Positions 12,199 to 22,400 of a DNA stretch of 64,000 nt are shown here, one piece after another (within the stretch, counting starts at the first letter, position 1; each line of letters begins with the position of its first letter). This stretch comes from Pyrrhosoma nymphula. Taxonomy: Eukaryota > Arthropoda > Insecta > Odonata > Coenagrionidae. Location of the stretch: NCBI GenBank assembly GCA_963573305.1, contig OY754337.1:51163164-51227163 (forward strand). The letters are read 5' to 3'. Position numbers and translations under genes: made by a program. Below the pieces are notes generated by a model. That model was not told where the DNA came from, searched no databases, and saw nothing but the letters and a program-made list of their open reading frames with translations.

Positions 12199-12350
12199 CT
12201 GAACATTATAAAAACTAACCACATAGCGCAAAATACATTTCGTTTCTTGAAAAAGGCGGTGAGGACTTTCGTTCCTTGCCAGTGAGGAAGTGCAACAGAT
12301 CTGTCTGTGCGATATAGCTATCAGTGAGGAAATAGTTGGGAAATGAACTT

Positions 12351-12450
12351 ACCTTCTTTCAGAACGTATCTTGCACAGTAACATTAAAGCAACGGAAATC
12401 AAATCATCTATAACAATGACGCCATTTCTGTTAATTTGAGAATCAATAAA
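12351..12450 (-). other. possible upstream exon / strong splice donor
   Basis: The minus strand reads GAAAGAAG then GTAAGT (plus 12351-12356), a strong donor. The frame before it is open for more than 40 codons and includes NGVIVIDDLISVALMLLCKI, but it ends in phase 2, whereas the exon at 12038-12198 needs phase 0 or 1. A second GTAAGTGAG donor on the same strand is at about 12870-12878. The order of these signals is suggestive of a minus-strand gene, but the joins cannot be resolved by eye. Confidence 0.2.
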
Positions 12451-12472
12451 GATATTCTCAATTAAATTTAAC

Positions 12473-12735
12473 TTATAAGTTTATTGGGAGTAAAGGATTG
12501 AACACTGCAGCTTCCACTTAGATATTTATTTAACACGACCATGGTTTCGTAGCAGTGCTACATCATCAGGATATACACCTGATGCACCTGATACACCTGA
12601 CGATGTAGCACTGCTACCAAACCATGGTCGTGTTAAATAAATATATAAGTGGAAGCTGCAGTGTTCAATCCTTTACTCCCAGTATGATTGACTTCCACAA
12701 AGTATTGCCAGAAACTGTGTTGTTATAAGTTTATT
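12473..12735. mobile_element. long near-perfect hairpin element flanked by 13-bp direct repeats
   Basis: Arms 12485-12570 and 12596-12681 pair over 86 bp with only three mismatches; the 25-bp spacer holds a small repeat of ACACCTGAT. The unit is bracketed by a 13-bp direct repeat TTATAAGTTTATT at 12473-12485 and 12723-12735, which looks like a target-site duplication longer than those of most DNA transposons. Either two head-to-head copies of a short retroposed unit or a foldback element would fit. High arm identity implies recent insertion or gene conversion between arms. Confidence 0.7.
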
Positions 12736-14542
12736 TAAGGATTAAAATAATTCAGCATAGGTTAATACGGTCGTATCAAGGATGTGTTCTTGATCTCCTT
12801 TGATGCTCAGCCAGTTAATCTGAGGCTGTGATCATTCATCTGTTAAAAACCAATCAAGAAGAGTATTTCTCACTTACCATACGTACATAGTCAGTGGGAT
12901 TTTTTTCTTATTAACTATCCGTCTCTTCGCCAACCATCCCTACGTGAAGGCTTAATGTTCTCTTATAACTTGCTTTCACATGGATAAATGAATTATCACA
13001 ATCTTATCGCCCTGCAGTAGGCTGACAGTGCGGCGATTTACTAACCTGGTCATCGCTCTATGGCAGTTAGAGCACTGGTATTGCATGAAACTATCCATTG
13101 AGGTACTTGGACTTTTTATTTCCCCCTGCGTAAACTTTTTTCCCTCTTTTACCATGAGGCACAGAAATGTTTTATCGCTTCATAGACCTACATCGTTTGG
13201 AGTAGAAACAAGTATTACTGTTATCGTGAAGCATAAAAATGAAGATATTATTTATAACAGGATCTATTTTTTTATACACGAAGGTTTTTGAAAACCCCTG
13301 ACTTGCGTTGTGATGCATTCAAAATATTTGTAGAATGACTCAAAAAGTGAAGAAACAACCAATTTCTGAAATGTTAATTTAGTTTTTAATTGATACATGT
13401 TCCTATTTTATATCGGCTTAGTGAATACAAAAGAGTTCTTAAGTGAAAGAATATGAACATTAAATTGGTCAGAAACTTTTTAAGTATTCCGGGGAATTGT
13501 CAAGGCAATGGGTTGGTTCTGAAATTAGGGAAGACGATTAGAGTTCATTTCAGTGTATGGACAAATATTTATCCAACGCTTCACTTTAAATTACGTTGAT
13601 CCCATTGAGAAAGACGGGTATTCACAATGTTAGCCCTAGTTATAATTGAGATAGAAAGAAACAGCTTCAAGAAGTATCATGGTCGCATTAAGTAAAGTTA
13701 AAACTGAACAGATCCACCAAGAGGAATATCTCTGTCTTTTATCAATGAACTTTAGCTGTTTTGTTTCAAACTTGTGGTAAAGATAATAATTGTTCTAATT
13801 CCAATGTCCCGATGAAGGAAACGTTTTCTGCTTGCACTATCACACAAACATGCTTTGCAAATCACTGTTGTCTAAATGTTTGTAACGTAAATATATTTCA
13901 GACGACTTTTTGTTCTCCTATGATGTAACTAATGCGTTGTGAATGTTAATTTGAAAAGCAAATGTTTACATTTACCCTTTATTTTTTAAAACAAGTTTAC
14001 TCACGTTTTATAATTTTATCACCTTTTATGTGTTTCTACCCCACTTCCTGGTACATCGTATCGACCAACTACATTAAAATAATACATTTTGTTCATTAAT
14101 ATATTCAGAAAGGCATTTATTTGGGTAAAACTTGGGCTAGGAATATTATTAAGAATAATTGTTTTGCATAACGATCGGGGTATTTGAAATATTTTTTCAA
14201 AGCAACCGTTATAGACAAATATGGATGGTTTACCAGAAGAAGCTTCCATTTATTATTTTATATTGTAAAACATTTCTTCATTAGTTCGTCTGTCAGTTTA
14301 CGTATGATAGCTCTAGATTACACCACGGAAATAATGAACGTTAGATTTCAAAATATGTTTTGCTAATCATATAGATTGCAGTGATTACAATCCAAAATAA
14401 TGTGGCCTGAGGTCACCTTGGGTTATAAATAACTCGGTTATGCTGAATGCCAATTGGAAATTACTACGGAATGGAAATATTTCCATGCCTTCCCAAATTT
14501 CATTGTGTCATGTTTACAAAGGTAATCCTTGTGATAAATGCA
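12736..14542. other. noncoding, no gene recognised
   Basis: AT-rich. An 87-codon plus frame at 13028-13291 and minus and plus frames near 14019-14366 have no motif or splice context. Apart from a minus-strand donor-like GTAAGT near 12873, nothing is supported. Confidence 0.35.
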
Positions 14543-15053
14543 AGGATAAATGAAGAGATAAAGGGCGTACGAACGCTGAAAGAAACGTCCTAGATAGAGT
14601 ATAGGTGAGTTTTTATCACGGAATGAACATATGTGTAGGGAAGCAAAAATTTAAGACACAAAAGTGTACTTGTTCCCACTTAATGGTATGGTTGCAACAC
14701 TTGGGTATGCCTGGATATAAGAGTAGGCTAAATGTAGTGGGCATAAGGTGTCTGAGAAATGGTTGAGGTCAAAGGAGAAGGGATCGTGTTAAGTACGAAT
14801 AGGTGATGAAAAGAGGTGAGTTGGATGGGCTGAGAGAACATATAGGAATCGAATAACAAATCAAATTTATGATAGAGGAGTGTGAATGGTGATAGAGGAA
14901 GGGATATGCCGAAAAGTTCATGAGTGAATGAGTTAAGAATATACTCTCACGATTAGGAACATTAGGAGTCATAAAAACAGGAGGGATTGTATGAAATAAT
15001 GCATTAGTGTAACTGATGCAAAAGAGGCATGCAACAATTAGGCATTATGGAGG
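14543..15053 (+). mobile_element. decayed LINE 3' end
   Basis: Joined plus-strand frames show RINEEIKGVRTLKET (about 14543-14588), an 'LMVWLQHLG' piece corresponding to the usual 'LLYGSE.W', SRLNVVGIRCLRNG and RRRDRVKYE (about 14720-14800), RITNQIYDRGV near 14850, and RNIRSHKNRRDCMK near 14957-14998. These are in the order expected for a LINE polymerase C-terminus. The last motif (R.IRS.KNRR) is shared with the fragments at 24.6 kb and 56.4 kb, so the three belong to one family. Stops and shifts throughout mark it as dead. Confidence 0.6.
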
Positions 15054-16496
15054 AATTCATCAAAACGAAGCCTAATTTCACTGATCTAACATCGACATTT
15101 TTGACTTTACCTACCCATTATCTATGCTTTGTTTACGTACCCCGGAAGGAAAACCTAGGTGTGTATGGGCGTCTGTACATTGCACGGAGAACCTAGTCCT
15201 GTACGTTATTATATGCATTTCGAGTTATTTTTTTACTAATTATAAAACGCATCATATAGAGCGCTGTATGCATCTAGAGATTCTTAAGCTAGGTTATCAT
15301 GATAGAGTATTAGTTAGACAAAATTTAAGTTCCCTTTTGCAAACATTAAAAAATGCTATGACCATACCAGAGTGACACATACTTCATATCCAATGAGTGT
15401 GGTATTATGATGTCACAAGGTACAAAGTGTATGTCATACATTAATACAAAGGTCATTAACGAGTCATATATAAATATTTCCATTTATTAAATCCATATTG
15501 TGCTTTGAACTCTCATGAAAGACAAAGAGGAATGACTACTGAGTATGCTTTCGCTTATACATAAAATCCAATGAATTCAGTAGGTATATATTGCTTGGCA
15601 CATGATGGATTTAACGCAGGACTCGTGTGAGAAGTCCATCTAAAGCCTTGAACCCTCACGGAAGAGAGTGTTGAATGTTAAGTGAATGTTCCCTCACTTT
15701 CTGCTGTGAAAAATAATCCTCGGGCTGGGAATTGTAATGGAAATAAGCATAACCCGTGTGGCAAAACCGAATGCTTTTGCCTTTGTCTGGGCTGAAGCGA
15801 ATAAAAAAAGTAAACGAGTTGGGCGTGGTTAAAGAGATCTTGTTGACTTTTTTCTGGTCGGGTGGTTAGTAAATTAATTGGATACGCGACAATGCTATGT
15901 CAACCGAGCGGGATGAAGAAGAATAAGAAAAAAAGAAGAACGATTCGTGAGGAAAGCTCGAATTTCAAAGAGGAATAAATGTCATTCAGCCCTTAATTAG
16001 CCTGGCATCCGGGGGATGGCGCTGGTGCTGCTTGTGTAAATGTTTGACGGCCTGAATGTTGTTTATGAACCTGACGATGGGCGTAATGAGTTTCAATGCT
16101 GTCGTGAAATCTAAGTATGGCGAAAGTGAACTTGGTTTTAAATCGTGGCCACTGCACACTTTTTATGAATTATGACCTCTATATACCTGCTAAGCAGTGG
16201 AGATGAGTATGAGTAACGTTGCATTAAAGCACATGTCTCTCAGCACACTTTAAAACCGTTTTATGATAGGAATAACCTAGCAAATGAGCAGTCGAGCATT
16301 ATTTTCCATGTTTAGTTATTATCATTAATAAATGGTTAAAAGTGGGCAATTATCCCTGTCGTAACATAAAGTCAAATGAAATATCAAATCATGCAATGGT
16401 TGAAATGTATGAAATATGAAATGTACAACTATATTGAAATGAACAAACTTATTTCATTATTTTGCGTCAGATTTGAATTCGTTTAACCTTTTATTA
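15054..16496. other. noncoding, no gene recognised
   Basis: An 83-codon plus frame at 15124-15375 has no recognisable features. The rest is AT-rich with no repeat or RNA structure that I can support. Confidence 0.35.
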
Positions 16497-16828
16497 TAAA
16501 AAACATACATTTTTTTGGTAAGGACTCTTAAGTATTTTTCTGGTAGATTTTTCAGATCCTGTATGGTTCTTTAAATATGAAAGCTTTTTTACATCTGTCC
16601 TTTTTGACCGGAACTTCATCTTGAACTGGTGACCATTTTTCCTACCAATCTTGGTTCCTTTATGTTCTTTTCAAGTTCATCCCCTGCTCTGCGCAAAATA
16701 TTCTGTAGATCCCACATAATCAGCTCTTTTTCCTCTTGTAAAATCTCCCATTCCAATGTATTGAGAGGTTCAGTTACGATAACGGTGCTATTGTGTCTCC
16801 CTAAATGATGACTTGATGAGCATCTGTT
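16497..16828 (-). pseudogene. coding-like fragment in two overlapping frames
   Basis: On the minus strand a 70-codon open stretch (16619-16828, stop at 16616-16618) reads HHLGRHNSTVIVTEPLNTL, then EWEILQEEKELIMWDLQNIL and RRAGDELEKNIKEPRLVGKM. It overlaps a second open frame (58 codons, down to TAA at 16494-16496) reading KNGHQFKMKFRSKRTDVKKL and then KNHTGSEKSTRKILKSPYQK. Both are charged and helix-like and appear to be one protein broken by a frameshift near 16640. An AATAAA motif follows the second stop on the same strand, as at a 3' end. A possible acceptor (ATTTAG at plus 16801-16806) precedes the first frame. The family is not recognised. It may be a processed pseudogene, a terminal exon of a broken gene, or an unknown transposon's coding region. 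Confidence 0.4.
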
Positions 16829-17139
16829 TCACACATGGTGAATAATTACGTGGTTTTTATGATTCGCGGGTAGATTATAGGATGCCCAGTGGTGTTCCTA
16901 ACGCGAGTGCATTTCAATACTCAGGAGATTTTCGAACGACGCAAGTGTTTTGACGGCCGAAATGGTTTGTTAGCATTTTACACCGTCCGATTGTACCAAG
17001 ATCAAGAGCTCATGTCTTCAAATTGGCGCAAATTCTGTAATAATTGATAACTTTCTAATTTTTTTATGTGAATATCGCCTGAAAGTAAGAAATTTGAGAG
17101 GTACTGCATTAGAAAATCATCAAACTCCCTTTGAATTTC

Positions 17140-17465
17140 GGAATTTTGAAAGATCAGAACAAGAAAGATGGACGTCGTTCACTCGTATCATGCGATCATT
17201 GACGTGGCCAAGTGATAAAAAATAGAACATGTTCTAAGTTTGCTCGAATCGTTATGCACATGATGTTTCATGCGTGGAATTTGTTTTTTTGTAGGAATTT
17301 GTTTGAATCTTGGAATTTTGAAAGATCAGAACAAGAAAGATGGACGTCGTTCACTCGTATCATGCGATCATTGACGTGGCCAAGTGATAAAAAATAGAAC
17401 ATGTTCTAAGTTTGCTCGAATCGTTATGCACATGATGTTTCATGCGTGGAACTTGTTTTTTTGTA
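17140..17465. repeat. recent tandem duplication, 172-bp unit
   Basis: Copy 1 is 17140-17311 and copy 2 is 17312-17465. The shared part is nearly identical (GGAATTTTGAAAGATCAGAA at both starts; one T/C difference near the end, AATTTG against AACTTG). Two frames, of 61 and 65 codons, that start alike are a by-product of the duplication, not a gene pair. Confidence 0.85.
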
Positions 17466-18303
17466 CGAGGTATGAACGTCATGCGTATGATCATTCCTAT
17501 GAGAATTCAAAAGATTATTCGACATCTAAAACAGCCTATATGCATTACTTTCATGCATGCATTTGTTTATGTGCTCGTTAGCATTTACGAAAGGAATGAG
17601 GAATCGAATTCATTATAAAAATTTTCAGTTTTGTATATGGTGTTAAATATTGGAATTTTGAATTGTTCATCGTATATGTTTTATTTCTCCTCGCATTTTA
17701 TTGTTTGGCATCAATTTCAAGTGCTGTCGACTCGAGTTGAAATTCCTAAAACGATTAATTGTGGTGTAAAATGCGTCGTACGTTGGCGTAATGTTCGTTT
17801 GTGATCAACTTTTGAAGTACCCATGATACGTGAAAATGATGTGAAAACTTGGAAAACTGTTGTGAAGTAGCCATCATAAGATTAAAATAGACATTTCACA
17901 ATGCAGTATTGTACAGTTCCCCTTCATCTACCTGGAGTTATTTGTCATCTAAGTTGTTTATTAGTCGCAATAGAATTAAACCGATTTTTAAAATTAGATC
18001 TTTATTTATAGATTTATGATATGCAATTTTAGAAAATATGTATTTATTTTTAATTCCTTTTTTTAAATTTAAAAGATAAATGTCCTAAAATGTGCTTCAA
18101 ATGACTCATATGTATCGTAATTGAATTTTAATGGTTGAAAGTATAAGAGGGAAATGGAAAGAAGTATTGATTTATTATGATTTGTCATTATTTTTTCGTG
18201 TTAACTAGTTAATTCTTGGCCTCTTTCTTGAAAAGATGCAATCCCATAATTTATATTTCAATTTATAATAGGAAAATTTGTTGGACTTCTTCGTCTTACT
18301 CAG
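17466..18303. other. intergenic or intronic, upstream of the 18.3-19.4 kb exons
   Basis: AT-rich. I searched for an exon ending in phase 2 that could feed the exon at 18304 and found none convincing, so the gene's 5' part probably lies farther upstream or outside the window. Confidence 0.3.
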
Positions 18304-18372
18304 AAATTGGTATTTGAAGAAAAGCCGTCAACATTACAATGAACAAACGAAGTTTTCCTGGCTAGCTATCAG
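18304..18372 (+). CDS. exon A of an uncharacterised split gene
   Basis: A strong acceptor, CTTCTTCGTCTTACTCAG (AG at 18302-18303), is followed by 69 nt and a donor GTAATA at 18373. In the frame set by the following exons it reads 1 nt + NWYLKKSRQHYNEQTKFSWL + AI + 2 nt (AG). The other two frames are less useful: frame 1 hits a stop. Ending in phase 2, it joins without a stop to exon B (AG+T gives Ser). The segment FSWLAI begins a moderately hydrophobic run that continues into exon B (RFLLSLPLKIL), which could be a membrane-associated or buried helix. The function is unknown. Support rests on the acceptor quality and phase agreement. Confidence 0.5.
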
Positions 18373-18894
18373 GTAATATTTTAATGTCTTTGTTGTTCGT
18401 TGGTAATGAACAACTCATTGTTTTACTCAATTAAGATAGGATATAATTTATAAAATTTCTTCCGAAACCGAATCGAAGTGATTTTTATAGTTTAGTCAAG
18501 AATTTGGACAGAATCAGATAAACTAGCAGCAGCAGAAGCAGAGAAAGCGTAATAAAAACATCCAGTTGATTAAGAAAAATAACTCTAAGTTTCTTTCCAA
18601 TTTATTGTCGACAAGATGAATTTGATGATATACGGCAAGAAAGACTGAACCATAATTCTAGGTTGACTCGTGAAAGAACTTAAATCACGCGCCAAAGAAA
18701 TTTGTAATTCCATAAGTCGAATACTGCAACTCGCATTCCTCTAATGCTTAGCACTCGACTAATGTTGTTCATCTATAGTACAGATGCACACAATTGCACA
18801 ACAACATTGTATAAACATATGTATACTTGTTCATTCTTCCTCGATATTTTAGAATTTGACTCATCAATGTGGCAAATGTCACTCACTTTTGCAG

Positions 18895-19008
18895 TCGTTT
18901 CCTCCTGTCTTTGCCGCTGAAGATTCTTCAGAGGGATGCAGAAGCACGGACAATCTGTGAAAGAGAGAGAGAAGCTTATGTTAATGCTGCCCTCAAGATG
19001 TTCATACG
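18895..19008 (+). CDS. exon B of an uncharacterised split gene
   Basis: Acceptor TCACTCACTTTTGCAG (AG at 18893-18894), 114 nt, donor GTGAGA at 19009. The frame is T + 37 codons + CG. It contains RFLLSLPLKILQRDAEARTI followed by CEREREAYVNAALKMFI: a hydrophobic start, then a highly charged, alanine-rich helical stretch. This composition is unlike the AT-driven random frames around it. Phase 2 at both ends fits exon A before and exon C after. Internal AGs at 18926-18928 and 18937-18939 could serve as alternative acceptors, trimming the exon to begin at ATT or AGG in phase 0. I do not recognise the protein family. Confidence 0.55.
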
Positions 19009-19135
19009 GTGAGAAAATACATTTTAATTACATCTTTTCCCTGAAAACGGTGAAAAATATGTATATATATATATAGTTTCACAGGTTAATCGGTATTTAT
19101 AATATTTTTAAATGTAAATGTATGATATGACACAG

Positions 19136-19234
19136 AGCACACAGAGAGAGGCATAAAGCAATAATTTCTGCATTAACGTTTTGCAAAATCCACCATGATC
19201 TTAGCCAGTTCTATCCCAACCAGTGGGTAGCTAG
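19136..19234 (+). CDS. exon C of an uncharacterised split gene
   Basis: An acceptor-like ATATGACACAG (AG at 19134-19135) is followed by 99 nt and the consensus donor GTAAGT (19235-19240). The frame is 1 nt + 32 codons + AG and continues exon B without a stop: CG+A gives Arg, then AHRERHKAIISALTFCKIHH and DLSQFYPNQWVA. A second acceptor nine bases downstream (ACACAG, exon start 19145) would drop three residues in frame, a NAGNAG-like choice. The 127-bp intron between B and C is short, as is common in insects. The chain of matching phases over A, B and C is the main evidence. The acceptor's pyrimidine tract is weak. The family is unknown; helical charged sequence suggests a soluble or scaffold-type domain. 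Confidence 0.55.
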
Positions 19235-19348
19235 GTAAGTAGCGGCGAACATTTGAAGAGAAAACAGCTTTTTAAAGAGACAAAATTAATCAAAGTAAGG
19301 TCCAACATTATTATACATCGTGTTTCATTTTGATGCTTATTTGTCTAG

Positions 19349-19403
19349 TCCAAAAACCATGGACTCCAATACAATTTTAAACAAGGAACTTATTGTATGC
19401 TAG
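19349..19403 (+). CDS. possible terminal exon D of the same gene
   Basis: A good acceptor, TTTTGATGCTTATTTGTCTAG (quoted to its AG at 19347-19348), lies 114 bp after exon C's donor. Read in the required phase (AG+T, Ser) it encodes PKTMDSNTILNKELIVC and stops at TAG 19401-19403, which would make it the last coding exon. An AATAAA lies at about 20429-20434, roughly 1 kb on; whether it serves this transcript is unknown. The short length and ordinary composition leave room for chance. If wrong, the true next exon must start with one base completing an AG codon farther downstream. Confidence 0.3.
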
Positions 19404-22400
19404 GGTGTTTAAATGGGTGCTTTCATATTTACTGAAGAAACATTTTAGCAATATTTCCTTCCTCTCTCTGTCACGTGAACATGACATGGACAAGAAAATC
19501 ATGAGTCGCCGTTAAAAAATATCGGGTTTGCAGTATTATAGTATTATCTTAAAATCGGAATTACCACATTTTGCCCAGAGATCAATACTGTAAGGTGTTA
19601 ATGTACGGTCAATACAACTTTCTCTTTTACATAATTTCCAAACATTAAATCGTCAGAAATATCTTACTGACTCAATGATAACACTTGATGTAAGCATTCA
19701 TCTTTGATAAAAATGTATACGGTAAAATGTATATGTAAAAACCAGTTTGGCTTCTCTGTGCATACTCTATAGCATTACTTGGAAACAGAAAATCGAAAAA
19801 GCAATAATTCCTACTGGGTATTTGATGAAATTGAGTTTGAATCTCTGCTAATGATTTACTTTATTTTATTGTTAATTTCTATTTACAAGATTATTTGCGT
19901 GGACATATCATCTGAGTTCGTTGCTAGGTTATTTGATTAATTTCCATCTGTTTGTTAATCTAAGCATTTTCAGTGCATGTCCTATTGCTCAGCGGTATAA
20001 AGCTATTCCATGATGTCAAGACAAAATTTAATAGTCACACAAAGCATGACTTTAATCTCGTATTCCATCCCATTAATAATGTGGGAGTATTTTATCACTG
20101 AGTTATTGCTTTCGAAAACCCATGGAAAGTTATTTAATGGTGAGCATTAGAATATTAATAATTCGTATTAATGAACAATGTGATGGTAAACATTGCTGTA
20201 CTTTTTTTTAACGAATATTAAGTCTTAAATTATTTCAATGTTTTGTACAATGCGTCCAGAAAGATTAAATTTGCTGTGGATCTTTTATGCCTGACACACA
20301 GCAATCCGTAGAAAATTTTGCTTCATCGCTGAAGGGATAATTTTTGAGGATCATAGCGAACTATCTCGTGAAAATTTGGAGGTACTCTGTCCGGAGGAGA
20401 AAAACGCAGCACTCATATAGTCTGAGAGAATAAACGGGGAATTTGTTGATGTAGCATGCTGGAAATAGAGGATCAAAAATGGGAAAGAAAGTAGGATTAG
20501 ACTAGTAATTAGGATACATTTTATATTGTTTTAACCGTATAAGTAAAGTACTATACAAATTTATAAAATATCTCTCCACAAAATAATTGTTAGTTGTATA
20601 ATTTCATTAATGATCGTTTATCCGGTGAAGAAGTTAATTTGAAAGACCATATTTAATGCAAGTTATCTCAATCAATATTGACAGTAATACCTGGTCAATA
20701 TAAACCGCTACAGTTTAATTCATAATTATTTTAAAAGAAGCTCATGCTGTCGTATTAACGTTTTATAACTGCCTAATAAATCGTACGATATGTCTTGAAA
20801 TCCAATTCAGCTCTTACCCCGTTATTCTGAATTTACTTTCTTCAAATGTCATTAAATTTATTTATTTCTTTCTATTATCGTGCTCTTATTATTGATGGAT
20901 CCTGAATTTAATCCTCTATAATTAAATTTGCATTGCCTGCGTGCTAAGAAAAAATAAAAAAGGCTGATGGTTCCCCATTTTCGAACTCAATACTGCGATC
21001 ATACTCTCACGATAACATGATACTATCATTTAAATAGCTTCCCAAACAAGGCCTCAATCATGTGATGCTGCTGTTTCATTAAATAACTTACATCATTTGG
21101 GCAACTTTTTTCACTCTATGATTTGAATAACCTGTGTATAGCTCGGCCAAAGGTATTGATGTTGGATTTTAAATGCAGCCATGCATTTATTAGACCCGGT
21201 TTTATAACCTCTGGTTAAATAATTTCTCGGTATGAAAACAGAAACGAATACGTTCTCCAATCTATAATGCTCGACTAACCGAAAGGCACAAAATACGCAA
21301 TATCCAACTAAAAACCTGAGCTCTTCGATTAACATCAAGTTAGTTAAAAGGCTTTTTCTTACGATTTTCGTTAACCAGACATAAACGGTCCATAGAGACA
21401 TATTTGGGTTTTTCTCCGTGGATTGAACGTTCCGGGAGGGAAAATAGGTACATGGTTTTAAGTGCCGAGTATTTTCAAGGTCTACAGATGATAAAACTTA
21501 ATTAGATACTTTTATTCATTTAAGATTGCTGGTGAAGTCTCAGTAATTGGAAATTCCGGCGTCTGTATGGTCATTTATTTTGAGTTCGGAAAAGATTATT
21601 GTTGTTGGAAAATAGACCTTTAGAAATGGACGATGGACCTTCTTTTACAATGTCCATCAGGCTCCACCGTTCTTTTATCGCTATGAAACCCCCCTGTATT
21701 CATATTAATTGGATCGGTTTGAAGATAAAAAGAAACCTTTGTCGAAAGCTGAGGCATAACTATTTAAGCGCCAATTTTCTGAGGCAGTGGAACTAATTAG
21801 GCATTTCTCAACCCTTTCCAAGAGGTGTTTGAACAGTTGAAATTAATAGACAGCTTCCTTTTGTGTCGGAGGAGTTAATCTTCCCCTTGTGCCTCTTTGT
21901 CATCCCAGGCGGAAAAGAGGTCGGTATGAATTGGAAAGCTCTCCTGAATCAAATGAACGTGCAAAAAAAAAAGGTTTTCGTAGTTTTATTTTTTATTTGG
22001 AGTCTACTTCTTTTTACAAGCGCTCCGCTCAGCGTTCCATTGTTTTGAGAGTGTTTGAAAAATTAAGAAACACTGCCACTGCAAAAGTCTCCATGTTGAC
22101 AGTGTTCCCAGACGGGAATATATTCATTCCCGCTCGTTCCCTGGAATTTTCCTTAAATTTTCCCCAAATCTCGAGAAATTCTGGTTGAGAAATCGGGAAT
22201 ATCCAAAGTATCCAAATAATAATTATGTTTGAGAGGTGGTGATATTAATCTCTAGTTTATGCATATGTATTAAGAAAGTATGCATAAGTATTTGGAAGAG
22301 ATGAAACGTAATTTAATTTGGTAATGATGAAGTGAACGTGTTTCGTGTGTGTATAGCCTCATCCTCAGGGATTTGGTAAACATTTCAATAAACTATGCCT

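Noticed and set aside
17212..17581. Two similar frames that start alike, a possible tandem gene pair
   Set aside because: Explained by the 172-bp tandem DNA duplication; no coding bias.
21802..22192. ATTTCTCAACC near 21808 and its complement near 22178, suggesting hAT-like ends
   Set aside because: Only 11 bases match and no 8-bp target duplication could be placed.
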